Positions 1 through 6,367 of a DNA stretch of 7,124 nucleotides are shown here, piece by piece. Source of the DNA: JBBRMY01 sp038230595 (GTDB lineage Bacteria; Bacteroidota; Ignavibacteria; Tepidaquicellales; Tepidaquicellaceae); the NCBI GenBank assembly GCA_038230595.1, contig JBBRMY010000126.1, forward strand, positions 1 through 7,124, read 5' to 3'. The position numbers were made by a program, and so were the translations under genes. Position 1 is the first letter of the stretch. Each line of letters starts with the position of its first letter. The notes under the pieces were generated by a model. The model did no database searches. It had not been told where the DNA came from and saw only the letters and a program-made list of their open reading frames with translations.

Positions 1-1
1 A

Positions 2-526
2 GATCAGATATACAAGCATGTGAAGTTAGTCGAAGAATTTCCTGTGAATTATTTTGATAAAGCATATTTTGGTTTAGACTTTGGTTATAACAATCAGACT
101 GCTTTATTAATGGTTCAGGAAAGAGATAAAGTTTATTACGTCACTGAATTGCTTTATGAAAGATTTCTTACAAATTCCGAGCTGATAATAAAGCTTAAAG
201 AGTTCGGTTTGCATTATACAGATCGCATTTACTGCGATTCTGCCGAGCCTGCAAGAATTAAAGAAATTAAATCTTCATTCTTAAATGTAAAGCCTGCCAT
301 GAAGGACGTTTCAGCAGGAATAGATTTTCTTAAAAGCAGTGAAATATATTCTTTATTTAAAAATACCAACTTCAATAACGAGCTTGAATCATACGTTTAC
401 AAAAAAGATAAAAATGGTAAGCTTCACGACGAGCCCGATAAAGTTGATGATCACTTAATGGACGCACTTCGTTATGCCATTTATACAGAATCAAAACGCA
501 TCGAACCCAATATCCGTTGGTTTTAA
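2..526 (+). CDS. Phage terminase large subunit, C-terminal nuclease part (5' partial)
   Basis: This is the RNase H-like nuclease domain of a phage DNA-packaging terminase large subunit, probably of the PBSX-type family; in a phage it cuts concatemeric DNA as the head fills. The frame is open from base 2 with no stop. A GTG at 20 could be read as a start, but the family needs an N-terminal ATPase domain, so the true start lies left of the window and about 174 residues are visible. Three acidic clusters fit the metal-binding nuclease site. Numbered from the GTG, they are Asp20 in FGLDFGYNNQTA, Asp73 in IYCDSAEP, and Asp144/Asp148 in the near-C-terminal DDHLMDALRYA, the most characteristic match. 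The stop at 524-526 closes a normal-looking C-terminus. No portal or other phage gene follows; repeats do. It could be the edge of a prophage, a remnant or a lone domesticated gene. The family call is fairly secure; intactness is unknown. Confidence 0.85.
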   Translation, partial: DQIYKHVKLVEEFPVNYFDKAYFGLDFGYNNQTALLMVQERDKVYYVTELLYERFLTNSELIIKLKEFGLHYTDRIYCDSAEPARIKEIKSSFLNVKPAMKDVSAGIDFLKSSEIYSLFKNTNFNNELESYVYKKDKNGKLHDEPDKVDDHLMDALRYAIYTESKRIEPNIRWF

Positions 527-538
527 TTTTGTTCATTT

Positions 539-558
539 CCCCGAATGATTTATCGGGA
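539..558. repeat. Short CCCGA/TCGGG hairpin after the terminase gene
   Basis: A 5-bp inverted repeat (CCCGA 540-544, TCGGG 553-557, 8-base loop) begins 13 bases after the terminase stop. It shares the exact 9-mer TTTATCGGG (549-557) with the larger hairpin at 613-634 (625-633), so it is probably a member of the same small repeat family. No T-run follows, so a role as an intrinsic terminator is weak. Confidence 0.4.
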
Positions 559-598
559 ATCCAGAGCCTTTAAATTACTATAAATGCATATCTCCGCA

Positions 599-669
599 GT
601 TGTTGGGTTATTCCCCTGATTGTTTTTATCGGGGGTTTAGCTTTGCTTAAGCGGAACGGCACTAACAAC
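599..669. repeat. Palindromic intergenic repeat, copy A (with nested hairpin)
   Basis: The outer arms are GTTGTTGG (599-606) and CTAACAAC (662-669), giving 8 pairs if one G.T wobble is counted. Inside sits a second hairpin: CCCC (613-616) plus GAT (618-620) against ATC (628-630) plus GGGG (631-634), with T617 bulged. The right part, from TTTAGCT at 636-642 to the CTAACAAC arm, aligns with copy B (708-740): both have TTTAGCT, then CGGA, then GGCAC(T/C)AACAAC. The two are therefore diverged copies of one element, copy A carrying an extra internal hairpin. No protein is encoded. Function is unknown; REP-like or non-autonomous mobile repeats are the usual explanation. Confidence 0.6.
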
Positions 670-696
670 TATTTTTATACTATTCAGATCCATGCC

Positions 697-740
697 GTTG
701 TTGGTGTTTTAGCTCCAAACTTTCGGAGGGCACCAACAAC
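697..740. repeat. Palindromic intergenic repeat, copy B
   Basis: There is a perfect 10-bp inverted repeat, GTTGTTGGTG (697-706) against CACCAACAAC (731-740), with a 24-base loop. The loop holds a nested 4-bp stem, CTCC (713-716) against GGAG (725-728). The right half resembles copy A. No T-run follows, so this is not a standard intrinsic terminator. It lies between the terminase remnant and the promoter region of the oxidase gene. Confidence 0.7.
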
Positions 741-897
741 CATCTGTAGGAGTGATTTTATAATAAAAAAACGTATCCAATATCAAATTGGTTTTAATTT
801 CAGCTAAAAATGAAATTAATTTATTTAAGTTTTTTTAATAATAAGTATCTGTTTTAAAAAATAGTAAAAAAATGAAGTAAAATTAGAATTTATTCGC

Positions 898-926
898 TTG
901 ACATTAACAGAAATAATTTATAAAAT
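898..926 (+). promoter_or_regulatory. Candidate sigma70-like promoter for the oxidase/propeller pair
   Basis: A perfect -35 hexamer TTGACA (898-903) is followed after 17 bases by TAAAAT (921-926), one mismatch from TATAAT. Transcription would start near 933, giving an untranslated leader of about 130 bases before the ATG at 1066. The primary sigma factor of Bacteroidota often prefers a different -7 element (TAnnTTTG), and the region is AT-rich, so the match is suggestive only. Confidence 0.4.
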
Positions 927-1025
927 AATTCAAGAATTTTCCTTTGTAATAAATATAACAGTATTTAACTAAGTAAAATTTCTTATTCCCTCTTAATTCT
1001 AAACTTTTTTCTTAAAAAAAATATA

Positions 1026-1045
1026 AATTCAGAAAAATCTGAATT
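1026..1045. promoter_or_regulatory. Perfect 8-bp inverted repeat just before the oxidase start
   Basis: AATTCAGA (1026-1033) and TCTGAATT (1038-1045) flank an AAAA loop, ending 20 bases before the ATG at 1066. In RNA it would form a short hairpin in the leader, with an A-run before it and a T-rich stretch after it. It could be an operator, a weak terminator or attenuator, or chance in AT-rich DNA. It has only three G/C bases per arm at most, so its stability as a terminator would be low. Confidence 0.35.
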
Positions 1046-1065
1046 ATTTTCATAATTTAAAATTA

Positions 1066-2754
1066 ATGATTATGGCAGCTCCATTAGGCACTTGGGCAGC
1101 TCCAATAGATTCAAAAGTTGTAGCAGTTCATGCCCACCTGCTTCACACTGGCAAAGTATTATATTTCTTTGGTAGGGCTACTCCTGTCTGGGCTAGAGTT
1201 TATGATCCAGAAACTAATTCAGTTTCATTGGATCTGGAAGTACCAAATTGGCCTAAAGAATATGTTGATGAGGATCCACAAAAATCGGTGTATATAGAAT
1301 CTTCTTCCATTTTTTGTTCGGGTCATTGTTTTCTAAGAGATGGTAGACTTTTAGTGGCAGGCGGTGAAAGACCTCGGCCCTATCCATTTCAGGTCCCACA
1401 AATTAGTGACCCCCTATATGTAAATTATGCGTCAGGTGACAGAGGTACATTTTATACTTTTTATTTTGATCCTGATACAGAAACATGGGCAGTTGCATCC
1501 AAACCTACAACACATGTACCATATATAATGGCAGATGGTCGTTGGTATCCAACCTTAACACCAGTAGGTAAAACATCATCAGATGCAAAACGAGTTCTAG
1601 CAATTTCAGGCTGGAGAAAAGATTTATATGTTTGGGAAGGTGATCCAGTTCCTGAACTTGAAAATAATTATTATAATAAAGTGAATAATGATCCTGAGTT
1701 ATTTGATCCAGCCCAAGGTTGGTCTTTTTTTAATCCGGATCCTCAAGGCCATTCTAATTATGGAAAGCTTCCTGGTCAATTATCGGAGATAGGCTATGAT
1801 ATCACTTATCCGTTTGTTCACTTAATTCCTTGGGGAACATATAATGGTTCTCATTTTATAGGTGCACCTGCTAGTCATTGTTACATTTTTAATTCGCAAA
1901 TTACCCCTTATACTGATCCATACACTAGGGTTGGTGATTTGTCTGAGTTTCGTTTTGGTGCAGCCTCTGTTCTTTTCCCATTGAACAGTATTGCTGAAAA
2001 TGTTGTTGTTATGATAATTGGTGGTATAGATGAATCAGATGAAGTTCTTGATTCTACGGTTAAAATCGAGTTAAATTCAAGTTCTCCCACATGGTCTGGA
2101 AGTGAAACTTTAAATCATGCTAGGGCACATCATAATGCCGTTCTTCTACCCGATGGTAAAATATTGGTTGTCGGTGGTAATACAATTAGTTCAGGTGCGG
2201 GATCAGTTTTAATTCCTGAAATTCTTGATACGAGAAATCTCGCTGCTGGTTGGAGTGATTTGCCCGCTTTGCATGACGGTAGAAATTATCATTCAACTGC
2301 TCTTTTACTTCCAGATGGAAAAGTTTGGGTTGGTGGCGGGCGCGTCGCAAATAGTGGTGATCCGGAAAATGACACTACAAAAACAATTGAAATATTTAGC
2401 CCTGGTTATTTGATGGATGGAGATCGTCCTGAAATATTAGATCTGAGTTCTAATGTGGTTTCATATAATGAAAGAATATCGTTTAATACTACAATGGATT
2501 TAGAATATGTTGTTTTAATGAGACCTTCATCAGTTACTCATGGAAACGATATGGAACAAAGATTGATAGAATTAGTGTTTACAGATGAGAGTGAAGCACC
2601 TAACGCTATTAGTGTAAGTGTAACTATGCCTTTTGATGAAAATGTTGCTCCTCCGGGATATTATATGCTATTTGCTCTTTCAGCAAAGGACAGGAGTATA
2701 TCGGGTGAATCAAATATCCCATCACTTGCTCAATGGATCAAAATTGATGTTTAA
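1066..2754 (+). CDS. Galactose/glyoxal oxidase-like copper radical oxidase (kelch propeller + DUF1929)
   Basis: This 562-residue protein resembles galactose and glyoxal oxidases, which oxidise an alcohol or aldehyde with O2 and release H2O2, using copper and a Cys-Tyr radical cofactor. A kelch propeller fills about residues 10-445 (blade cores such as RDGRLLVAGG 91-100, LPDGKILVVGG 361-371, LPDGKVWVGGG 415-425). A galactose-oxidase-like early-set domain (DUF1929) follows at about 446-562. The expected active-site residues can be placed: Cys84 (FCSGH) and Tyr161 (RWYPT) for the cross-link, Tyr408-His409 (RNYHS) and His492 (SVTHGNDMEQR) as copper ligands. Family members are normally exported, yet this start (MIMAAPLGTWAAP) shows no signal peptide or lipobox, and there is no C-terminal sorting domain. 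The in-frame stop at 1024 leaves only ATG 1066 or ATG 1072, and neither has a Shine-Dalgarno. The Fusarium-type N-terminal carbohydrate-binding domain is absent. Eight of nine glutamines use CAA, unlike the minus-strand genes. Substrate is unknown. Confidence 0.85.
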   Translation: MIMAAPLGTWAAPIDSKVVAVHAHLLHTGKVLYFFGRATPVWARVYDPETNSVSLDLEVPNWPKEYVDEDPQKSVYIESSSIFCSGHCFLRDGRLLVAGGERPRPYPFQVPQISDPLYVNYASGDRGTFYTFYFDPDTETWAVASKPTTHVPYIMADGRWYPTLTPVGKTSSDAKRVLAISGWRKDLYVWEGDPVPELENNYYNKVNNDPELFDPAQGWSFFNPDPQGHSNYGKLPGQLSEIGYDITYPFVHLIPWGTYNGSHFIGAPASHCYIFNSQITPYTDPYTRVGDLSEFRFGAASVLFPLNSIAENVVVMIIGGIDESDEVLDSTVKIELNSSSPTWSGSETLNHARAHHNAVLLPDGKILVVGGNTISSGAGSVLIPEILDTRNLAAGWSDLPALHDGRNYHSTALLLPDGKVWVGGGRVANSGDPENDTTKTIEIFSPGYLMDGDRPEILDLSSNVVSYNERISFNTTMDLEYVVLMRPSSVTHGNDMEQRLIELVFTDESEAPNAISVSVTMPFDENVAPPGYYMLFALSAKDRSISGESNIPSLAQWIKIDV

Positions 2755-2769
2755 TCTGATTATGATAAA

Positions 2770-4305
2770 ATGATTATTAATGTTATGAAACATTTATCTT
2801 TTTTCCTTGTTTTGTTTCTAATCTCCGGCTTAAACCGGGCTAATTGCCAGTATAGGCTGGAGTGGAAACTATTTTATTCCCCATATCCAAGCTTTTCATC
2901 TTATTGTCAAAATTTGGTAACGGATACACAAGGTAATTTTTATGCTGCTTATACAATTGTGACGAGCACATCTGGTAATTCATATTGTGAGACTGTTAAA
3001 TATTCTGCTGCAGGTGATTCTATTTGGCATAGAAAGTTTATCTTGCCAACAAGTGCTACTAGTGGTGCGACTATTGCCATCGATATGCAAAATAATGTCT
3101 ACGTTGCCGGTTATCAACATGTCTTAAAATATGATGAGAATGGTAATCTACTGTGGATCTATAACGGTTTTGGGGGTTATGCTAATATTTATATTGATGC
3201 GAAAAATAATGTTTATTTGAATGGATCCGGACAGAATACAATTACTGCTAAACTAGATTCAAATGGAATTCAGATTTGGTCTCGTAATTATTTATATGGA
3301 GATTTTGCTGATTTTACAGTTGATAAAAATAAAAATGTATATACAGCTGGAACAAATTACAGTAATGATCATGATTATTATTTAGTACGTTATAATTCAT
3401 TAGGTGATTCTACATGGGTTCGGAAATTTAATGGTTCCTCCCAATCAATTCCTACTGATATACTTTATGCTGTTGCTGTTGATAGTTCATGTAATGCATA
3501 TATTACAGGATCCAGTGAAGGAAGTTCTGGAATTAGAAATTTAAATGTAATTAAATATGATTCCCTTGGAAATTTAATCTGGGAACGAAGGTATGGTAAT
3601 AGTAATACATTTGGTGGTGGTTATGATATAAAAGTGGATAAAGAACAGAATATAATTGTTACTGGTATATTAAGCGGTAATGTTTTTATTACGTTAAAAT
3701 ATTCCAATAATGGTGATCTAATTTGGGAATATACTTACACAGGTAATACAGGTAATACTATTGATGTGAAGAAAATGTTTGTTGATATGGAGTCCGGTGA
3801 AGTTTATATATTAGTAAGAAGTTCAGCTAATACAGGTTTTAAAATTATTTGTCTTTCAAGAAATGGTACTTTGAACTGGACAGCAGAGGATGATGTAGTA
3901 GGTGGATATCCTTATAGCATTACAAAAGATAGATTCAATAATATTTATGTTGTTGGTTTCAAGTCTTCTTCTGTTCAAAAAATATTAATTGAAAAATTTT
4001 CACCAATTTCCACTGGAATATTCCAACCTGGTTCAATACCGGAAAAATATTCACTATCTCAAAACTTTCCAAATCCCTTCAATCCTGTAACTCGAATTGA
4101 TTATTCAATTCCACTTTCAGGTTTAGTATCGATTAAAGTTTATGATGCTTTAGGTAGATCTGTAAAAGATTTGGTTAATGATTTCAAGCAGCCAGGAAAT
4201 TATTCTGAAACTTTCGATGCTTCATCTTTTGCAAGTGGTTTTTATTACTACACAATTACTGCAAACAATTTCACCACTACGAAAAAAATGATACTTTCTA
4301 AATAA
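2770..4305 (+). CDS. Secreted SBBP-type beta-propeller protein with T9SS C-terminal sorting domain
   Basis: This 511-residue exported protein has no recognisable catalytic site. The N-terminus is a signal peptide (hydrophobic FFLVLFLISG at 11-20, likely cleavage near Cys26-Gln27). ATG 2785, giving MKHLSFF, is as good a start as ATG 2770; neither has a clear ribosome site. Residues about 49-412 are repeats of the SBBP kind. Each pairs a VDxxNNVYVxG half (near 49, 102, 140, 182, 235, 287, 336, 383) with a KYDxxGNxxW half (near 77, 120, 161, 207, 262, 310, 361). The last repeat lacks its Trp, which suggests a 7- or 8-bladed propeller. Residues about 424-511 are a type IX secretion sorting domain: YSLSQNFPNPFNPVTRIDYS, then VYDALGRSVKDLV, then GFYYYTI and a KKMILSK end. 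It should therefore pass the outer membrane by T9SS and be surface-attached or released. It starts 15 bases after the oxidase stop, so co-transcription is likely. Such propellers often mediate binding; the ligand is unknown. Confidence 0.85.
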   Translation: MIINVMKHLSFFLVLFLISGLNRANCQYRLEWKLFYSPYPSFSSYCQNLVTDTQGNFYAAYTIVTSTSGNSYCETVKYSAAGDSIWHRKFILPTSATSGATIAIDMQNNVYVAGYQHVLKYDENGNLLWIYNGFGGYANIYIDAKNNVYLNGSGQNTITAKLDSNGIQIWSRNYLYGDFADFTVDKNKNVYTAGTNYSNDHDYYLVRYNSLGDSTWVRKFNGSSQSIPTDILYAVAVDSSCNAYITGSSEGSSGIRNLNVIKYDSLGNLIWERRYGNSNTFGGGYDIKVDKEQNIIVTGILSGNVFITLKYSNNGDLIWEYTYTGNTGNTIDVKKMFVDMESGEVYILVRSSANTGFKIICLSRNGTLNWTAEDDVVGGYPYSITKDRFNNIYVVGFKSSSVQKILIEKFSPISTGIFQPGSIPEKYSLSQNFPNPFNPVTRIDYSIPLSGLVSIKVYDALGRSVKDLVNDFKQPGNYSETFDASSFASGFYYYTITANNFTTTKKMILSK

Positions 4306-4323
4306 AAATTAATCTATCTAGGT

Positions 4324-4354
4324 AAAAAAAAGGCGGCCTTTCGGTCGCCTTTTT
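4324..4354. terminator. Bidirectional intrinsic terminator between convergent genes
   Basis: The stem GGCGGCC (4332-4338) against GGTCGCC (4343-4349) has 7 pairs including one G.T wobble, and closes on a TTTC loop. It is flanked by eight A (4324-4331) and five T (4350-4354). It therefore has a U-tract in both directions. It lies 19 bases after the propeller stop (4305) and 28 bases from the end of the minus-strand transporter gene (4382), so it can terminate both transcripts. Confidence 0.92.
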
Positions 4355-4381
4355 AATTAAACTATAAAATTTCTTTTATTT

Positions 4382-6190
4382 CTACTGATATCTCTGCATT
4401 GTCTGTGGAGTCCACCATTCGTTGAGGACGCCGGAAGATGGATATGAATACCATCTTGTGTTACGGAACCTGTCAGAATAGAAATATCGTGATGTTTCTG
4501 TCCACATGAATGTATATGGCTGGTCATCATAAATTATCTGCTGCCATTTGTCGAGGATCTCTTTTCTTTTTGTATCATCAAATGTTATTCTGTTCTCTTC
4601 AAGCAGCTTATCTGATTCAGGATTTTTATAAACTACGTGATTGCTTCCGTCTCCTTCTGACTGGGATGAATGGAAGATCTGATAAGGATCATCAGGTGTT
4701 ACGCTTAGCTGCCATGATGCATAACATGCATCGTAATCATGCTTTTTCAGCTTGTCTAAGTAAACAGACCATTCATATTCCTGAAGCTCAGCCTTGATGC
4801 CGATCTGCTTTAAGGATTCAATTACAACAAGCATAACTTTCTTTCTTTTCGGATTGTTGTTATTCATGAATGTGAACTTGAAGTCAACTTTTTTTCCGTC
4901 TATCATCTTATCGCGGATACCATCTCCGTCAGAATCTTTCCAGCCCGCTTCATCAAGTAGCTGCTTGGATTTTTCTATATCATAAGGAATTGCAGGTAGA
5001 TTGTTGTTGATAAATTTGCTCTTATAGAATACATGTGACTGGATCGGAACTGCTGCTCCGAAGAGGAGATTATCGATAATAGACTGCCTGTCAACTGCTA
5101 AGCTTAAAGCCATCCTGACTTTTCTATCTGTGAAATATGGCTTGCTGTTATTCCAAGCTATATAAACATAAACAGGCTCAAGCACTAAAGCTTTTTTAAT
5201 ATTGAACTGCTCAGGATTTTTTACATTTTCAAAAAAGTCAGCAGGCTGGATGACGAACATGTAATCAACTTCCTTATTTTTTGCTGCTACAACTGCTGCA
5301 TTCTGATCCTGAATAATTTTAAAAATGATCTGCTTTGCATAGTTCGGAACAACATCTTTGTTCCAGTAATTCTCATTTCTTTTTAAAGTTACAGCCTGTC
5401 CGGTTTTCCAGTTATCGAATATGTAAGGTCCGGAACCTATAAGATACTTTGCATCTCTCGCAACTTCCTGCGAGTTTATGAAGTCAGCAAACTTTTGCAT
5501 ATCTGCATATTTTTTTCCGTCAAGAGATTTTTGAGCATCAGCTATCATATCCCATGTGAATCCATCTGTGACATTTTTAGGGTCAAGAATATGTTTAGGA
5601 GTGATTCTCATATCTCCTAAAGAATACAAAGCTTTAAAGTAAGGCTTGCTCATTGTAAACTTTACTTTAAATTTATTTCCATCAACAAGCTCGGCGCTTT
5701 TGCAGTCATCAAAGCCATTTCTTAAAGCCTGGGCATCTGTGAATGGGATCTTGATGGTTTTTAAAGTAAATATCAGATCTTCACCGGTTAAAGGATGACC
5801 ATCGGAATACTTAACATTATCTTTCAGTTCAAAAGTATAAGTAAGGTGATCATCTGAAACAACAGGCAAGGATTTTGCTAGTGAAGGCACCAGTTCATAT
5901 GTTTCCCTGTTTATAGTGAGCGGGCAGTCATATATAAGCTCATAGATATCCTGAGCAGATGCATCATTAGTAACAGTCGGCATTATCTTTTCAGCATCTG
6001 CCATATCCTGCTTAATGATCCAGTCTCCCGGAACGGCATCTTTAGTATCTGCCGGAATAAGAGGGGCGACCATGCTCTCGGATTTTGAAGTAGTCTGCGT
6101 TGTAGTTTTACTTCTGCCGCAGGACTGCACCATCATCATAGAGCCGGCTGCAATAATAAGGATCACAGCCAATGAGATTAGTTTTTTCAT
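4382..6190 (-). CDS. ABC transporter substrate-binding lipoprotein, peptide/nickel type (SBP_bac_5)
   Basis: This 602-residue extracytoplasmic binding protein of the DppA/OppA family captures peptides or similar solutes for an ABC importer. The N-terminus has a lysine start, a hydrophobic segment (residues 4-19) and a lipobox VQSC ending at Cys24. Gln at the middle position is unusual for Gram-positive lipoboxes but tolerated in Bacteroidota. A low-complexity Ser/Thr linker (about 28-40) follows. Family signatures are YSDGHPLTGEDLIFTLK (128-144), IGSGPYIFDNWKTGQ (251-265), VRMALSLAVDRQSI (358-371), YDIEKSKQLLDEAGW (403-417) followed by the acidic DSDGDGIRD (419-427), and HDYDACYASWQLSVTPDDPY (484-503). 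Length is in the usual range. No permease or ATPase gene is adjacent in the window, so the partner subunits must be elsewhere. The start ATG (6188-6190) has no Shine-Dalgarno. About 26 of 28 glutamines use CAG. The exact ligand cannot be told from sequence alone. Confidence 0.93.
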   Translation of the reverse strand: MKKLISLAVILIIAAGSMMMVQSCGRSKTTTQTTSKSESMVAPLIPADTKDAVPGDWIIKQDMADAEKIMPTVTNDASAQDIYELIYDCPLTINRETYELVPSLAKSLPVVSDDHLTYTFELKDNVKYSDGHPLTGEDLIFTLKTIKIPFTDAQALRNGFDDCKSAELVDGNKFKVKFTMSKPYFKALYSLGDMRITPKHILDPKNVTDGFTWDMIADAQKSLDGKKYADMQKFADFINSQEVARDAKYLIGSGPYIFDNWKTGQAVTLKRNENYWNKDVVPNYAKQIIFKIIQDQNAAVVAAKNKEVDYMFVIQPADFFENVKNPEQFNIKKALVLEPVYVYIAWNNSKPYFTDRKVRMALSLAVDRQSIIDNLLFGAAVPIQSHVFYKSKFINNNLPAIPYDIEKSKQLLDEAGWKDSDGDGIRDKMIDGKKVDFKFTFMNNNNPKRKKVMLVVIESLKQIGIKAELQEYEWSVYLDKLKKHDYDACYASWQLSVTPDDPYQIFHSSQSEGDGSNHVVYKNPESDKLLEENRITFDDTKRKEILDKWQQIIYDDQPYTFMWTETSRYFYSDRFRNTRWYSYPSSGVLNEWWTPQTMQRYQ

Positions 6191-6295
6191 GTTTGGTTTA
6201 ATGAATTAATGTTGATATAATTAATTTTAAAAGCGGGGGATGTATAAGTAAATGTAAAGCAATAAAGGTACAAGTAAACTTATAAAGTAAAGATA

Positions 6296-6323
6296 ATCTT
6301 ATTTAGATATTAATACCTGTCAA
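6296..6323 (-). promoter_or_regulatory. Candidate sigma70-like promoter for the substrate-binding protein gene
   Basis: On the minus strand TTGACA (6323-6318) is followed after 16 bases by TAAGAT (6301-6296). Transcription would begin near 6289, giving a leader of about 100 bases before the ATG at 6190. It lies in the 177-base gap after hprK, so the transporter gene probably has its own transcript. A weak stem on the minus strand (CTTCT 6352-6348, AGAAG 6337-6333) followed by six T (6327-6322) overlaps the -35 and might end the hprK message. Confidence 0.45.
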
Positions 6324-6367
6324 AAAATTAACCTTCTCTGCTACTGAAGAAGATAGCATTTAATTCT

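Larger units (their letters stand above)
741..1065. other. AT-rich non-coding region upstream of the oxidase gene
   Basis: No convincing coding frame is present on either strand; stops are frequent in every frame. The stretch is dominated by A and T runs. It contains a perfect 9-bp inverted repeat, TTAATTTCA (794-802) and TGAAATTAA (811-819), around an 8-base loop. A sigma70-like promoter candidate lies near 898-926 and a second inverted repeat just before the next gene; both are listed separately. High AT content raises the chance of fortuitous palindromes and promoter matches. Confidence 0.6.

Noticed and set aside
20..22. GTG at 20 as the terminase start
   Set aside because: The frame is open to base 2 and the visible part is only the C-terminal nuclease domain, so the gene continues left of the window.
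539..634. Hairpins at 540-557 and 613-634 as intrinsic terminators of the terminase gene
   Set aside because: Neither is followed by a T-run; the second is followed by GTTTAGCTTTG only. They fit better as repeat family members.
598..740. The repeats as integron attC sites or cassettes
   Set aside because: The arms do not fit the paired core sites (RYYYAAC and GTTRRRY) in the needed orientation, there is no cassette-sized gene between them, and no integrase is visible.
1908..2090. Minus-strand frame inside the oxidase gene
   Set aside because: Short, no recognisable domain, and lies wholly antisense to a conserved kelch region; a shadow of the real gene.
2755..2784. Oxidase and propeller as one gene split by a frameshift
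   Set aside because: The oxidase ends exactly at the normal end of its DUF1929 domain, and the next gene begins with its own signal peptide.
4510..4985. Two plus-strand frames antisense to the substrate-binding protein gene
   Set aside because: They lie opposite conserved family signatures and have no domain or start signal of their own.
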